This document shows, in pieces, positions 51,933-64,000 of a DNA stretch of 64,000 nucleotides. The translations under genes and the position numbers were made by a program. Position 1 is the stretch's first letter. The number at the start of each line of letters is the position of its first letter. Source of the stretch: Hawksworthiomyces lignivorus (taxonomy: Eukaryota; Ascomycota; Sordariomycetes; Ophiostomatales; Ophiostomataceae); assembly GCA_002917075.1 (NCBI GenBank), contig NTMA01000025.1, positions 248,001-312,000 on the forward strand, in the 5' to 3' direction. The notes beneath the pieces are model-generated. The model saw only the letters and a program-made list of their open reading frames with translations. It had not been told where the DNA came from and searched no databases.

Positions 51933-54900
51933 TTAGCTATTCGTCTGCTGGCGGGGTTGTGAAAAGGAAAAAAAAAGACAAAAAGAAAAAAAAATTAAGG
52001 GGGCGAGGGCAACATACCTTCATCTGCTCGATCCGTGCCTTTAGCTGGTTGGTCACCTCGGCCGCCCGCTTCCAGCTCTCCTGCCCCGTGACACCGCTGC
52101 CTCCTGGTGCGCCGTTGCTGCCGCCCACACCTCCGCCGCCCATGCCGTCGTCGCCGGCCAGGTCGCGCCGGTAGCCCCGCGCGGGGCTGCCGCGGCCGCT
52201 AGGGGCACCGCTACCGGCACCGCTACCGCCGCCGGCATAGCGCAGGTCGGGGCTCATCTTGCTGCGGGGGTAGGCGTAGGGGGCGCCGGCGCCGCCGGCG
52301 CCAGAGAGCTCGCCGTTCTCCTTCTCCTCGGAGAGGGTGCTGGTGTAGCTGACGCGGTTGGGGTTGCCGCCGGCGCGGTGGGCGCTGAGCGACGAGTAGG
52401 CGCCGTCGCGGTAGATGCCGGCGTCGTCGTGGGTGGGGGAGGCGAAGCCGGGGACGGGGCTGGTCATGCCGGAGCCCGAGCCGCCGCCGTTGTTGTAGCC
52501 GCCCGGGCTCGAGACCAGGGCGGCCTCGGCCTTGCTCAGCGCGCGCTTGAGGCGGTCGAGCTCGCGGCGCAGGCGCTCGTTGGTCTGCTCGGCGGCCTCG
52601 GCGTCGCTGCGGGCGCGCACCAGCTGGGTCTCCTTGGCCTTGATGCTGAGCACGTCGCGCGTGTGGTCCTCGATCAGCCCCGCGTTCTGGTTCTTGAGCT
52701 CCTGCACCTCCGACAGCAGCTTGGCCCGCTCGTGCCGCGCCTCGTCCACCTGCCGCAGCAGCCGCTCGTTGGCCGTCCGCAGCTCCTCCAGCTCCGTGCG
52801 CTCCAGGATCGACAGGCCCGACATGGGCGCCGGCGACGCCGGCGCCGGCGCCGCATAGTAGTCCTGCTGCTGCGCTGCCACTGCTGCTGGCGCCGCCATC
52901 GCGGACGGCTTCGCCAGCGACCGCGACGCTAGGCCGCGGCCCATGCCCAGCCGCGGCTGCGCCGCCGGCGTCGTCGGCATCGTCATGGGCTCGTCCTCGG
53001 GCGGCGGCGAGACGGGCGGCGCCGCGCGCCGCGGCGACATGGTGCCGGGTCCGGCCAGCGTCCGCTTCTGCGGCGCCTTGATTCCGCCCGGCTTCGACAT
53101 GCCCAGCTTGCTGCCGGCGGGGCCCGTGCGCGCCCCAGGTTGTGATGATGGGAGAGAGTCGTCGCGCGGAGGATACTGGGAATTTGGTGCTGCTGCTGCT
53201 GGTGCTGCCGGCGCCTTCTTGACCCCCGGCGGGCCCTTCTTCAGGCCGCCGCCCATGACCTTCTTCGGCGGGCCGCCGCCCGGCGCGCGCGCGGCGGCCG
53301 TCGGCGGCGCCTTGGGCTTCTCCTTGGCCTTGACCTCGGCCGTCTCGAAGAACTCCTTGACCTTGGTCTTGCGGATGTCGTCCAGGCCCTCCAGGTGCGG
53401 GTTCATGGCGCGCTCGCCGATGATCTTCATGACGGTGCCCAGCACCTCGGCGCCGCCCGACCGCAGGCCCTCGCTGGACTCGGCCAGCAGCTTCTTGGCC
53501 GACTCGACAATGGATGCGATCTCCTGCTTGCTCGGCACGTCGCGCGTGGTGCGCAGACACCGGATCAGGAACCGCATGGTACCCTCCTTGACCTGCGGGT
53601 TCTTGTGCGCCAGAAAGGCCACAATGTCCTCGAGGCACTCGGACAGGCTCGTGGCCAGAAACACCTGGTCCAGCGCCGCGCCCAGCGCGTCCGCCACCGA
53701 CTGCTTCTTCTCCTTGAGCCGCTCCAGGATGGGCTGCATGACCACGGGGCGGTACTTGCTGTAGCCCTTGCGCAGGCCCTTGGCCAGCACCTCAATGCAC
53801 TGCGCGGCCGTCGTGACCACGGCGATGTTGGCGTCCTTCATGCACTTGGCCAGCCCGCGGTTGATCTCGTTGAAGTCGCCGTCCTTGATGCGCGGCACGT
53901 TGAGCACCGCGTACAGCGCGTCCACCGCCTCCTTGCGCTCCTTCCACTTGGACGAGCCCAGGTTGTCGTAGAAGCTGCCGGGCACGCTCTTGAGCACGTC
54001 CTGCGGCTCCGCTAGGTCGAACGCGTCCACCTCGGCCGGCTCCTCGTCGGCTCCGCCGTCGTCCCCGCCGTCGTCGAACCCCCCCGCGCCACCACCCGCC
54101 GCCGCCGCCTTGGCCTGCGCCGCCTGCTGCGACCGCAGCAGCCGCTCCTGCTTGGGCGCCTCGTTGGCCGCCTTGATGGCCTCGAACTGCGCCTCCAGCT
54201 CCGCCTGCTGCGTCGGCTTCAGGTCGCCCCAGAACATGGGCTTCATGGCCTCGCGCAGCCAGCGGTAGAACTCGACCGCCAGCTTCGTCGCCTCCGCGCG
54301 CACGTTCTTGTCCGCGTGCCCAAACGCCTTGGGCAGCAGCTTCAGCACCGGCTTCGGGTCCACCACCTTGCACCCGTACGCGTGGTAGATGCTCGTCAGC
54401 GCCGCCAGGCTCGCCGCGATCACCTTGGGCTGCTTCGCCGCCAGCGCCGGTAGCACGTCCTCCACCACCGGCCCCGCCACGTCCAGCTCCACGTACAGCA
54501 GCAGCGCCTCCAGCGACGACGCCTTGGTGGCCGCCCGTGTCGACGGCAGGCCCTTCTCCGTCAGCGACCCGATCGTGTGGCCCCGGCTGCGCACGCACGC
54601 CTCCCGCCCGCCATACTGCAGGAACGCGCACAGCGCCGCCACGCCCTCCTGCTGCGCCGCCACGTTCGAGTCCGCCACCGCCCCCTTCCATAGGCTCGGG
54701 TCCGACAGAAATGGTCGGAATGCCGGGTCCGATTCGTCCGGCGTCAGCTCGAACTGCTTCGCCGCATCTTCGTAGGCTTGTTTTCGTACTTTCCAGATCT
54801 GTCAATCGTAGTAGGAGGACGGACCGAGAGCGTGGCTCGTTAGAACTCTTTATCAATCATGGCACGCCATCTGTTTCTCCTTTCTCTCTCTCAATCTCTG

Positions 54901-55015
54901 TCTCCCCCTCTGCAAAGCCCAATCCTGGGTGTTGATCTTCTCTTTCGGCACTCACCTTGTGGACAAACCTGTCCACCAGGGGCAGGGAACTAAAGTCTTC
55001 CTCTTGGTCGGCCAT
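51933..55015 (-). CDS. XMAP215/Dis1/Stu2-family microtubule polymerase (TOG protein)
   Basis: The three-exon model complement(51933..51944, 52018..54798, 54956..55015) gives 950 residues. Exon 1 encodes MADQEEDFSSLPLVDRFVHK and exon 2 resumes IWKVRKQAYEDAAKQFE, the start of TOG1. TOG1 (about 15-250) and TOG2 (about 295-520, FYDNLGSSKWKERKEAVDALY) are HEAT-type tubulin-binding arrays. A basic Pro/Lys/Gly-rich linker follows, then a coiled coil (about 650-750, LSILERTELEELRTANERLLRQ) for dimerisation, and a C-terminal region ending ESWKRAAEVTNQLKARIEQMK. The last exon is tiny (TNS-stop, or QTNS-stop if the alternative CAG is used). Such proteins add tubulin at plus ends, spindle poles and kinetochores. 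Two TOG domains plus a coiled coil is the usual fungal arrangement. The terminal micro-exon is the least certain part. Confidence 0.92.
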
Positions 55016-55847
55016 CGTGTGAGGTCGTGAGGTTGTGTCGGTCTGTGTCTGTGTGTGTGGGGGGTGCAAGGTCAGCGAAAGTCGGGAAAATTGTCGCGTT
55101 CTGCAGTTAACCCAAAAAGGGTCGGGCTACAACGTACGTGCCACACCCAATCAGCTAGAGGTTCCTCAATCGTCTCCCCCCCCCTCCCCCACAAATTTAA
55201 ATAAACCCCACAACAAAAAACGGTAAACAACAACAACAACAAATAACGTCACTACAAAATAAGGCTGCGCTCGATGCCCTGCGAGCCGTCAGGGCTGGAT
55301 AAGTGGTTGACGGTCCGTAATGCTACAGCTCAGGTTGTAAGTGGCCAGCATCTGTCGTTTGTAGGGCATTTCTTTAGCTGCGATGGTGATATGTACAAAG
55401 AAGAAATAGACACATCAGTTGAGATATGTGACTGTGTCTTTCTCTCTTTGCGTCACTTCTTTCTTTTTTTTTGTTCTTTCTTCTCGTTTTTCCCTTCTCT
55501 TTTCTTTCTTTCACTCCCTTACTTCTTTTCTTTTCTGTTATTTATTTATTCTTGCGTCTCCTTACGCATTTCTTTCGTTGCTCAAATCCTTCTTTTGAAA
55601 GAGCATAGCTGAACAGATTACGTTTTCGTAAATCGAAAATAAAATAAAATAAAAAAAGAAACAAAAAGAAGAAAAAGAAGCTCTTGAGTTCATGTACCTC
55701 CTAGCATGCGTTTCACATAAATGCTGTCAAAATAGAAAGAATACATAATTAAAGAAAAATAAGAAAATTAAAAAAAAAGTACAGAAAATAAAATTAGAAA
55801 TGAGCCTTAAAATACTTTCTCCCGCCTCTGTCTTCCCCTCTCCCCTC
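55016..55847. other. Intergenic region, low-complexity
   Basis: The left part is the promoter of the TOG gene and includes a GTGT-rich run near 55040-55060 and an AAC repeat near 55225-55243. The right part is very T- or A-rich. An open frame at 55274-55612 is low-complexity Phe/Ser sequence and is not called. Confidence 0.55.
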
Positions 55848-57168
55848 TCATTTCCACACCACGTCGTGCAGCCAGTCTCCAATGACTTGCACGTACGCCC
55901 TGGTCTTGAGCTCTGCATCCCGCATAAATACTTCGCCGCCCATCATCTGCCGCATGTTGTAGTTGTCGAACCCGTGCACCGCGTCCGGCACCAGCAGCCA
56001 ATTGACGCTCTGGTCTGCCCACGTCGTCCGCCACGCGAAGCGCTCGTCCCCGACCGGCTCCAGCGCGCCCTTGCGCTTGCTGCTCGCCCGCCTGCCCACG
56101 CACTTGAGCCGGTCCTCCTTGCTGTCCGGGTCCGGCACTTCGCGCGCCTCCGGCTGGCCGTGCGCCAGCGCCGCCTCGTTGCCCAGCCGGCACGCCAGCC
56201 GCCAGCTCTCGTGCGCCAGCATGTCCAGCTCCGCCGCCACCAGGTACACGTGCTTGGGCAGCGCCTCCAGCGGCGCAAACGCCGGGCTCAGCAGCGGATC
56301 GGCCAGGTCCTGCCCGTAGGGGATGTAGCACCAGTCAAACACGGGCGCCAGCTGCGCCAGCGCGTCCATGCGGCTGCCCTGCGGTGGTGGCAGGCCCGGC
56401 TTGTAGTACCGGTTTCGAAGCTTTTCCGCCGGGTCGCGAGACAAGTCGAGACAGCCGTATACGCTGATAGCCGCTGATGGTGCGTCCGGCGATGCCCGAA
56501 CGCTCTGCAGCTGCGGTAGTGCGAGCGCCAAGTTGCCGCCAGCCGAGAAACCCAAGACCGCCAGTCGACTCTTGCCGTCTCCGCCCTCAGCGTTGCGCCG
56601 CGCTAGCGGCAGCGACTCGTCCGCCAAGATCGCGTGGTAGAGTGCTTCCAAGTCGTACAGAGCAGTGGGAAACGTCGCAGCGGGGGACTTGGAGTAGTTC
56701 ATGCTGATCACCAGCACGCGTTGCGAATCTGCCAGGTCGCGGTTGTACTCGTCGTCGTCTCGATTGACGCCGATACAGAAGCCGCCGCCGTGGATGGTGA
56801 AGACGGTTGGTAAGGGTTTTGGAGAGGTCTGGTCGTAGTCGGAGGGGAAGAAGATACTAGTATATCGTCAGTTTGCCTTTTTCTTTTATCAAATTGAATG
56901 CTCCATTCCTAAGCTCCCAGTAGGCCTACCGTATTGGCAACAGAGGTCGGCACTCGTAGGCCTTGACTATGTCTGGACCGCCAGTCGGTGGGTAAAAATA
57001 TTCGCGCCAGCCTCGGAACCAGAGCGGCACTGACAACACCGTTTGCAACGAGTACATGTGGATGGCGTACTCCAGTTTCTTGGAGAAAGGTGGGACCTCA
57101 CATTTGGTCATCTTAGCCTTCGCCACGGTTAATTGCTCGTCCGGCGGCGCCCGGGATGCAGTCGCCAT
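55848..57168 (-). CDS. Alpha/beta-hydrolase fold-3 (HSL/GDXG type) esterase
   Basis: Two exons, complement(55848..56856, 56930..57168), give 415 residues; the 73-bp intron (GTAGGC...ACTAG) splits an Arg codon (CG^T). The N-terminal part (MATASRAPPDEQLTVAKAKM to REYFYPPTGGPDIVKAYECRP) precedes the core IFFPSDYD. The oxyanion-hole motif HGGGF, nucleophile elbow GFSAGGN, a late LADPLLSP Asp region and DAVHGFDN His are all in order, as in hormone-sensitive-lipase-like esterases. Substrate is unknown. The acidic/basic insert around EDRLKCVGRRASSKRK is unusual and probably a surface loop. No signal peptide is visible, so a cytosolic enzyme is likely. Confidence 0.88.
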
Positions 57169-59793
57169 ATTGATGTGATAGGATGAGTGTTGTCGGCAGT
57201 TTAGCGTTGTGCCCCCTCGTTGAATTTGGAGAGCGTGATGGCGCTCTGTTTGTAGGGAGGCCGATTGTCTAATTAGCTGTGCGTGGAGGGTGTGGCCGTA
57301 CTATGTGATGCTTCTTCTATTCAAAACAATCTTCTTACAACAAAGCATAAGTATGTGTGAGTAGAGCAGATCAAGTTGCCTAGAGTAAAGGAAGCAATAG
57401 ATGAGCAGTGGAATAGAGTTGCACAGGAAAGGCAGGGTCCGATCTCGAGCACGGAACCGGGTTCACAGTGACGTCTGAGGCTGAAGACGAACAGGTGAAC
57501 AAGAGCTTAGATATGAACAGGATAAAAGTAGTTGGACTGATGCAAACATTCAATACGGAGGAAAGGAAAGGTAGTAAGAGAACAGAGCAAACAAGCTTGT
57601 TCTCATTAGCAATTATAGGCTTGTACAAGCCAGGAGATGGGATGAATAAGACGAAGCTCAAAAAGTTGCCAAATGGGAAATAAAAATAGATAGGTCCATA
57701 AAAAAGAAGAGAAAAACAACCATACCATATCCCGTCTCTGTTGCTCGCTGTGCATGGAGAGAACAAGCCGATACCGATTTCCGTATTTTTCGTGAAGTAT
57801 GTACATGAGTCAGAATAAGAGAATGGGGAAGCTTAAGAATTTAATGACGGCTTAGCAAACAGAGACTGAGAGATCACAAAATTTGTGAATATATTTGCCC
57901 AATGTTGACATTTGAAGAGTTGGTTATCTTGTTTAGGTTGTTTCTGCTTCTTTGTTAAAACTGTGCAATAGGATCGAAAGAAACACGATGTTTCAAGTAA
58001 AATTTATTGGGAAAACAACGAATAAAGAGAGGCATTGCAATACACTTAAGAATACGTGTAAAGACGTGGTGAAAAGCTTAAAAGCAAAATGAAGGGACGA
58101 GAACCAACCAGCTAGTAAGTTCTTCTCGAAGTTCTGGGCAACACATACTACACACACGAATTAAGAGACAGGAGTTGCGGGTTGAGAAAAGCGGGACGGC
58201 TGCAAGAGATCGATCAGGCCAAAACAGCTTTTGAGAGCGTTGCTTCCAGCCCGACCATTTTTCTCTTTTGCTCAACAAAGCGGACATGTAGCTAACACAA
58301 AAAATGGAAATGTCCTATGATGAAGAAAACAAAGGGGTCAACCGTCATTTACCCGAGCTTCCTAGTGGCGTCGTGGGAGAGAAGGCGGGAGCAAGACGAA
58401 GAAGTCACGCATATCTTTTTTAAGCTCTTCTCTTTTTCTTCTTCTTGTCATTCGGAATGAGCCGCAAATGGGGTGATCTACATGCTTCGATTCAATGCGA
58501 CAAAGAACGTTTTGGTAAGTGGCAGGCAATACGCGGCAGAATAAGACAGCGGGCATTATTGCATTTATTGCATCTCACCGTCTCGTCTCCTACTTATGTC
58601 CATGCATGGGGAGAATGTGAAACATTACTTTCTGCTGACTGTACACCTTACACCTCTCTCCTGAAACGAGTCCTGTCTCTGTAAGTATCAACAATAAAAT
58701 ACATTTTTGCCGATATGGAGGGCCGTCCCGCAGACGGCCTGAATTGCCCGAGGCTTACTGATTTTTTTTTTTTTTTTTTTTTTACTTAAATAAAAATAAT
58801 TAATGAGGCTACTTCACGTTTTAATAACTTGCTTAACATATAAAAATGAAGACAAGCTGAATGTGTCTAGAAAATATTTATTCGTAGAAACTGATACGGA
58901 ATATTTCATGCGAGGCGACATCTCGACAACTCTCGTAGTTTGTGGTTTTCTAGTATCTTTCCCTAATTTCTCCTTCGCTTATTCTTGTCCTCTTTTCATA
59001 CCTTATGACTTGAGACATCTTGTATAAGAAATGAGAGGGTGTATTATGCTCAACAAACTCAGAATCACCTCTAGTCCAACATATGCACGGGTCTCTTAAA
59101 AATTAACCGCCGCTGGTATCGGATTAATCTAGCGCAGCGTGATGAAGGGAGACTGACAAAGAAACAAAAGATCGACGCGTCCCTTCCAGAGATTAACCGC
59201 ACGGAAGGTAGCACAAACGGTAAAATTACCAGAATCCTCCCCAGTCTACACGTCTCCTCCAGCTTCTTCTAACTCTTCCTCCACTTCGGAGGATTTATTA
59301 CTAACCTTGACTACCGAACCTTGGCCTGTATCAATACTGTCGGATAGCGTCTCTCTGAGTTTTTCTCCGTGGCTATATCAAGTCTTGTGTCGATCTGCTG
59401 CCGTTGTCATTGGTTATTGCCAGGAAAGACTGATATATATCCATGCAATATTTCCTTGATGAACGCCCGGTCCGAGCTCAGATATCCGAGGTGCCTCTCT
59501 AGCCAAAAATCACGCCTCGTTACTAAAGCTTCCTTGCTTTGCTTACAACATGTGATTTATTTATTTGTTTATTTCTGGCAGGGATAAAAGTCACTTAGGA
59601 TGGAAAAGAACTATGGATTTCTGACAGCATACGACTGAAAACGAAAAAAAACATCTACTTTTCTGATTGGCTATGTAAAGTATGACATGAGACCGTAACA
59701 CATATTAACATCAAAAGAAAACAAAACAACTCGCTGGCTTGGCAAACTACACGTATGGAACATAACAAAACAAAGCCAAAAAGCCATACACTT
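57169..59793. other. Gene-poor 2.6-kb region with hairpin and T22 run
   Basis: No gene can be supported; frames are short and AT-rich. The stretch holds the promoter of the hydrolase at its left, a perfect hairpin followed by a T22 run near 58721-58783, and the 3' flank of VPS13 at its right. Confidence 0.55.
58721..58783 (+). repeat. Perfect 7-bp hairpin followed by T22 run
   Basis: GGCCGTC (58721-58727) and GACGGCC (58733-58739) flank the loop CCGCA. After a 22-nt spacer comes a run of 22 T (58762-58783). No adjacent gene explains it; it could be the end of a small transcribed or retroposed element. Confidence 0.7.
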
Positions 59794-62700
59794 TTACTCT
59801 CCTCTCGACCGCCGGTTGAATTCCTCAACCGCCACGGCCACCATCCGGTATAGGAATGCCCGGCCGCTCTCCTCGGCCACGGGGATGAAAGGTCCGTTCA
59901 TGTTGCCCCGCAGGGTGATGCTGATCCCAGTGCGTTCCTTGGCAATGCCCTGGATGTCGCGCAGCGGGGCATCCCACTCCGTCGCCAGCCGCCGTGACCG
60001 GATCAGCAAAATCCGCGAGTACGTCACCATCACCACCATATCTTCCTGCGGCAGCTCAAGGTGTCCAATGTACACCTCGTCAAAGTACTTGCCGTTGTCC
60101 ACCTGTTTCAGCCAGAACTGGCCTAGCGCCTCGCGCTGGCTGTAGGGCCGCACGATGCCGTCCGCGGGGATGAAGCGGGTGAGCCGCACTCGGTCGAGCT
60201 CGGACCCGTCGAACACAGTCGTGGTATTGCGGATGCCCTCTGACACATTGCTAGCCAGGTCCAGCACGCCAATCACTGGCTTTGTCGCAACGCCGATCAC
60301 GCCCTTGCCGAGGCCCTTGAAGAAGCCCAGCGCACCCTCTTGTTCGGCGCCTTCTAGCGGCTTCCGTGCTAGTCCGCCCACACCTGAAGCAACCGACGTA
60401 ATGAATGAGTTGGCACCTGCCGTTACGCCGTAGAGCGCGTGCTTAGGCCGATTGCGCGCCCGTGCGATGCGCCGGCGGTCTTGGAATTGCTTGTCGAGTG
60501 TAGCTGCTGCCAGGCCCTTGGACATGGCTCCGGTAAACTTGGACACGGAGTCGCTGACGCCGTACACGGACTTTTTCATAAAGGATGCTGCACCGCGAGC
60601 CAGGCCAAGACCCAGGTCCTCCGGTCGGTCGGACATGATCAGACCCTGGTACGGCTCGTAGAAGATATCTGTGATGCCCGACGAAATATTGTTAAAGAGG
60701 CCAACAGGATTGCCCAAAAAGTCGGCCGATCCCAAAATCTTGTGAATCTGGTACAAGGCCTCCTGGCTATAGTGGTTGGAGATGTTTTGCGTCAGAACAG
60801 GGATGGAAACTCGGACGTTCTCGAGGATAAGCGCATTCAATCGGATCGGTGCGTCATTCACGTTGCCGATGGCCATGGTTAGGACATTGAAGAAGAACAT
60901 CAGCGGATTGCGCGAGGATGACTTGTCCTCGGCGTTGACACGTTCGGTTCGCACAAATGAGATGTCTAGCTGCATTGGCTGGATATTGAGCAGCTCGAAG
61001 TAGATGTCGCGGCCGGATTGCTGCGCTTTTGGCTCGGGAATGCCCAGGCTGTCGCTGCATAGCTGGCCCTCTACCTCTTCGGAGTTCCATGACGCTCCGG
61101 GAACTTTGGAGAAGTCGAGCACGGCAAACACAAAGTCTTCGTCCAGGTCGAGTGTCATTTCTTGAAGCAAGATGGTGGCATATTTGATATACTCGACACC
61201 GTACGAGTCATCTTTGACACGGGTGATCATCAAGTGCAGAGACGGGTGGGCATCGATCTCCTGTGCGCGTCTTGGCACTACGCTGGGATACAGGATCATG
61301 GGAAAGATCCCTCCGTAGAGCTGGTTGTCGATCTGTATCCATTTCACCGCCAAGCTGACCGTCTGGTAAAGGGTGGAATCCGTGTACCGCAGTTGCACGT
61401 CACGCAGTGTAATGTACGCCAGTTCTTTGAGATGGGAGTTGATCAAAGATACGCCAATGCCCGCCAAGCGGAGCTGCGCTCGGAACGTAACCCCGACATC
61501 CTGTTCCTTGGCCTCAAAGCTCGTCCTGCTGCGATCGCTATCGCCGCCAACGCTGCCCGTTCTTGCCAGGCTTGTCGAAGAAGTTTGGGTCCGCTGGCGG
61601 TACAAGCTCTTTGACGAGCGATAGTTGGATAGAATCATCGTCTGGGTGGGGCCGTCGGCGGTCACATTGATGTCGATAATCTTGACCTGGCCGCTAACTG
61701 CCACAAATTTCATGGGCAGTTGATTACCGATCTCGGCCAGCTTCACGTGCCGCTCTCTGCCAAAGGCGTTGATGACCAGCTCGCGCTTCTTCGCCGCTGG
61801 GAAGTCCCACGCGTAGGGCATTATGCTACGCGGCGGCAGCCGGTAGCGAATGGGTCGCCAGCCAGACAAGTCCTCTACACCGTCTTCTTCTACGCTCGGG
61901 TTCGCCTGGTAGAAAGTGAACTCGGTGTCGCTCTCGTTGCGCATCGAGAAGGGCCAGTTCCGCATCTCCATGTTCAGATTCAAGAAGATCGTTCCGCCTT
62001 CCATGAGGATTTCGGCTCGGATGAGTCTCTGCCGCTGACCTGGCTTGGCCATCTTGATGTATGCTGTGCCGAGGTCCGAAATATTGAACCGCGAGGACCA
62101 CTGGCTGTTCACATCCTGATAACACAAGCAGAGCTGCTTCGACGGGCTCTTCTGGAGGAAGTGCAGCGGTTGCAGGGCACCTGGCTTGATTTTCGTGACA
62201 GTTGACGAGCTTGGTTCGCGAATGTTGAGGCCTTCGTCCAAGTTGTTCTTGATGACGTAGCGCGGAGCGAGTGTGACAACCTTGGTCATCTTGTACTTGC
62301 CTTCTCCAGGCTCGACAGTGATACCAATGTGGATCTCCGTATTGCGTGTGCGTGACGACTGCAGCACCACCTCTGCCGAACTGCCGATGGCGTCGAAACT
62401 CTGGGGCCTGCTCCATTCCGAGTCGCCAACGCGCAGAAGAGCGCGGTTTCGATTGTCGTCGTTGGCATATGAGAACATGAACGGGAGTGATCTAGCAAAA
62501 TCAGAACCGCTTTGTGCGCCGGCGGGAATCTGGCCGGCTGCCGATTTGGCGGGCTGCATGAATCCCTTTGATCGCACATCCAGCTCGAGGCCCGTCTGGT
62601 TCAGAATCACATATGGACTGTACACCGTTACGCGGAATGCGCCACCTGCGTCTGGGATGCGGTAATAGTGCAGTTGAAGATGCAGGTTCAGGCCGGCATC

Positions 62701-64000
62701 GTCCTTGCAGACAAGTGTCGTCTCTCTGGAAAAGTCTTCAGACGTGCCCGAGTTGATGATGGCAAAGTCGCTCGGCTTGAACACCGTGTCTTGCATGTCG
62801 ACACTTAGCAGGAGAAGATGTGACAGCTCGGTAACGTGAACGGGACTGACGCCGCCCTTCCGCAAGAAATTGGTCCAGTCGCGCTTAGTGTTTTTGTCGT
62901 AGATGCGATACTTGAAATCGTAAGGAAGCAAGTTCTCAAGCACCACCGGCGCCGACAGCTTGATTTTCATATACGGGTAGTTCCTGAAAAAGTCGTCAGT
63001 TAGCCAGAATGAACCATTTGTGAAAACCAAAAAAGGGAGAAGAAAGTATGCCCAGCCACTTACTGCACGAGCGGGTTTGCCTTGTCAAAGTTGGCGTTGA
63101 CCTGGAAGAAGAAGGAGTCGCCATGCTCGCCCTTGCAGACCATGGTGCGGGTGGGCCGCTTGAGGAGGTCGCGCCACCACAGCGTCTCGGTGGACCAGTC
63201 GTAGCCGAAGCCGGAGTCGGGCCGCACCACCAGGCTCTTGAGGTAGACAGCGCCGACAGGAGCGGGGCGGGCTTCGCCGGGGGCAATCTTCTCAATCTTG
63301 AGGAGATGGCCCTCACGCGCGTCATAGACGCCAATCTCCACGGGCAGCTGCGTCTCGTTCTCCACGACCAGCGGACTGCGGAAGGTGACGTTCTTGACAT
63401 TGTCGTCACCGAGCTGGACGTCGACCAGCAGCCGGTGCAGCACCTGGTTGCTCTTGGGTCGCAGGCCGTAGATGAACTGGCCCTCGCGGTTGAGGCGGAT
63501 ATTCTTGACGGGGTCGAAGCCGGAGCTCTCGAGCAGCACCTGGACGCTCTGCGACTGTGACTCGACGATCAGGTTCTCGCGCATCTTCTCCCACTGCTCA
63601 AACGACCACGGCGCCTCCTGGCCGTCCTCGAGATTGACGGTGATGCTTTCGTTGGACAGCGTGCTCCTCGAGCTCACGACGATATTGAAGCCGGTGTAGT
63701 TTCGGACGCGATACGGGGCTTCGCTGCCGCGCGGCTTGCCGAGGACGTCTTGAGGCGTCTGCATTAGGAATGCGGCGGACTTGGAAGCGAGGGCAATAGA
63801 GGACGATGTGACCGTGATGTCAAAGGTCTTCTTTGAGGTCACATCGAAGGAGAAGACACCTGTGTCTTTCTCTCGGCCAAAGCCCAAAGATACCTGCCAC
63901 GGCTCAATCAGCGGCTCCCAGGCAGACTTGGCAAAGTTGTAGACATTGGTGTAGAGCTCAATGGATGTGTCTGCCTTGAGATTGCTCGACCAGTCTTCCG
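59794..64000 (-). CDS. vps13: VPS13 lipid-transfer protein, C-terminal part (partial)
   Basis: Two exons are visible, complement(59794..62983, 63064..>64000), about 1,375 residues; the 5' part lies beyond the window. The 80-bp intron (GTAAGT...TTTTTCAG) joins NANFDKANPLVQ to NYPYMKIKLSAPVV. Segments match the family: IELYTNVYNFAKSAWEPLIEPWQ and repeated VENETQLPVEIGVYD-type blocks (Vps13 adaptor-binding domain), a later MQLDISFVRTERVNA region, helical amphipathic SGITDIFYEPYQG and GAASFMKKSVYGVSDSVSKFTGAMSKGLA (ATG2-C-like), and a C-terminal PH-like domain ending FNRRSRGE. VPS13 bridges membranes at contact sites and moves bulk phospholipid. The remaining N-terminal chorein half, about 1,700 residues in relatives, should follow to the right. 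Confidence 0.93.

Noticed and set aside
52223..54856. Long alternative-frame ORFs (471 and 354 codons) overlapping the TOG gene
   Set aside because: Their composition (Arg/Gly/Ala-rich) is explained by the GC bias of the TOG coding frame. No homology features are visible.

Overview
The window is chromosomal DNA of a filamentous ascomycete (Pezizomycotina, probably Sordariomycetes). The evidence is short introns (52-157 bp) with GTRNGN donors and CTAAY-type branch sites, GC-rich third codon positions in the housekeeping genes, HET-domain and 2EXR-domain proteins, a CCG-9-type trehalose phosphorylase, and an intron-containing nuclear tRNA-Val. I built exon models by hand from the splice signals. 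The genus cannot be named from the sequence.

Layout. 1-11 kb is GC-rich: the last exon of an amino-acid permease, a 2EXR protein, the GINS subunit psf3 divergent from mitochondrial Mn-SOD, a disordered hypothetical protein and a large secreted protein of unknown function. About 11-35 kb is visibly AT-richer and reads as an accessory region: a HET/NB-ARC/TPR NLR, a kelch protein, a BAHD-type acyltransferase, a Cys-rich single-pass membrane protein, a nucleoside hydrolase divergent from an MFS sugar-type transporter, a second HET-domain gene, deoxyribose-phosphate aldolase, and a CE15 glucuronoyl esterase. These are separated by 0.6-1.7 kb stretches without genes. A gene-poor stretch (33.5-38.4 kb) leads to trehalose phosphorylase. 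40.8-64 kb returns to GC-rich genes: a flavocytochrome b2-like L-lactate dehydrogenase, a protein kinase fused to WD40 repeats, a very acidic 2EXR protein, tRNA-Val(CAC), an XMAP215/Stu2-type TOG protein, an alpha/beta-hydrolase, and the C-terminal part of VPS13 running off the right edge.

How genes may work together. The nucleoside hydrolase, sugar-type transporter and deoxyribose-phosphate aldolase look like parts of a (deoxy)nucleoside/pentose scavenging set, interrupted by a HET gene. Three genes (the NLR, the HET protein and the kinase-WD40 fusion) have architectures typical of fungal non-self recognition or signalling. The most notable single object is the kinase-WD40 gene at 44.1-48.0 kb. 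It appears as two ORFs in the same frame separated by one TGA, but that TGA lies in an intron with a good branch site, so the sequence supports one protein of about 1,217 residues.
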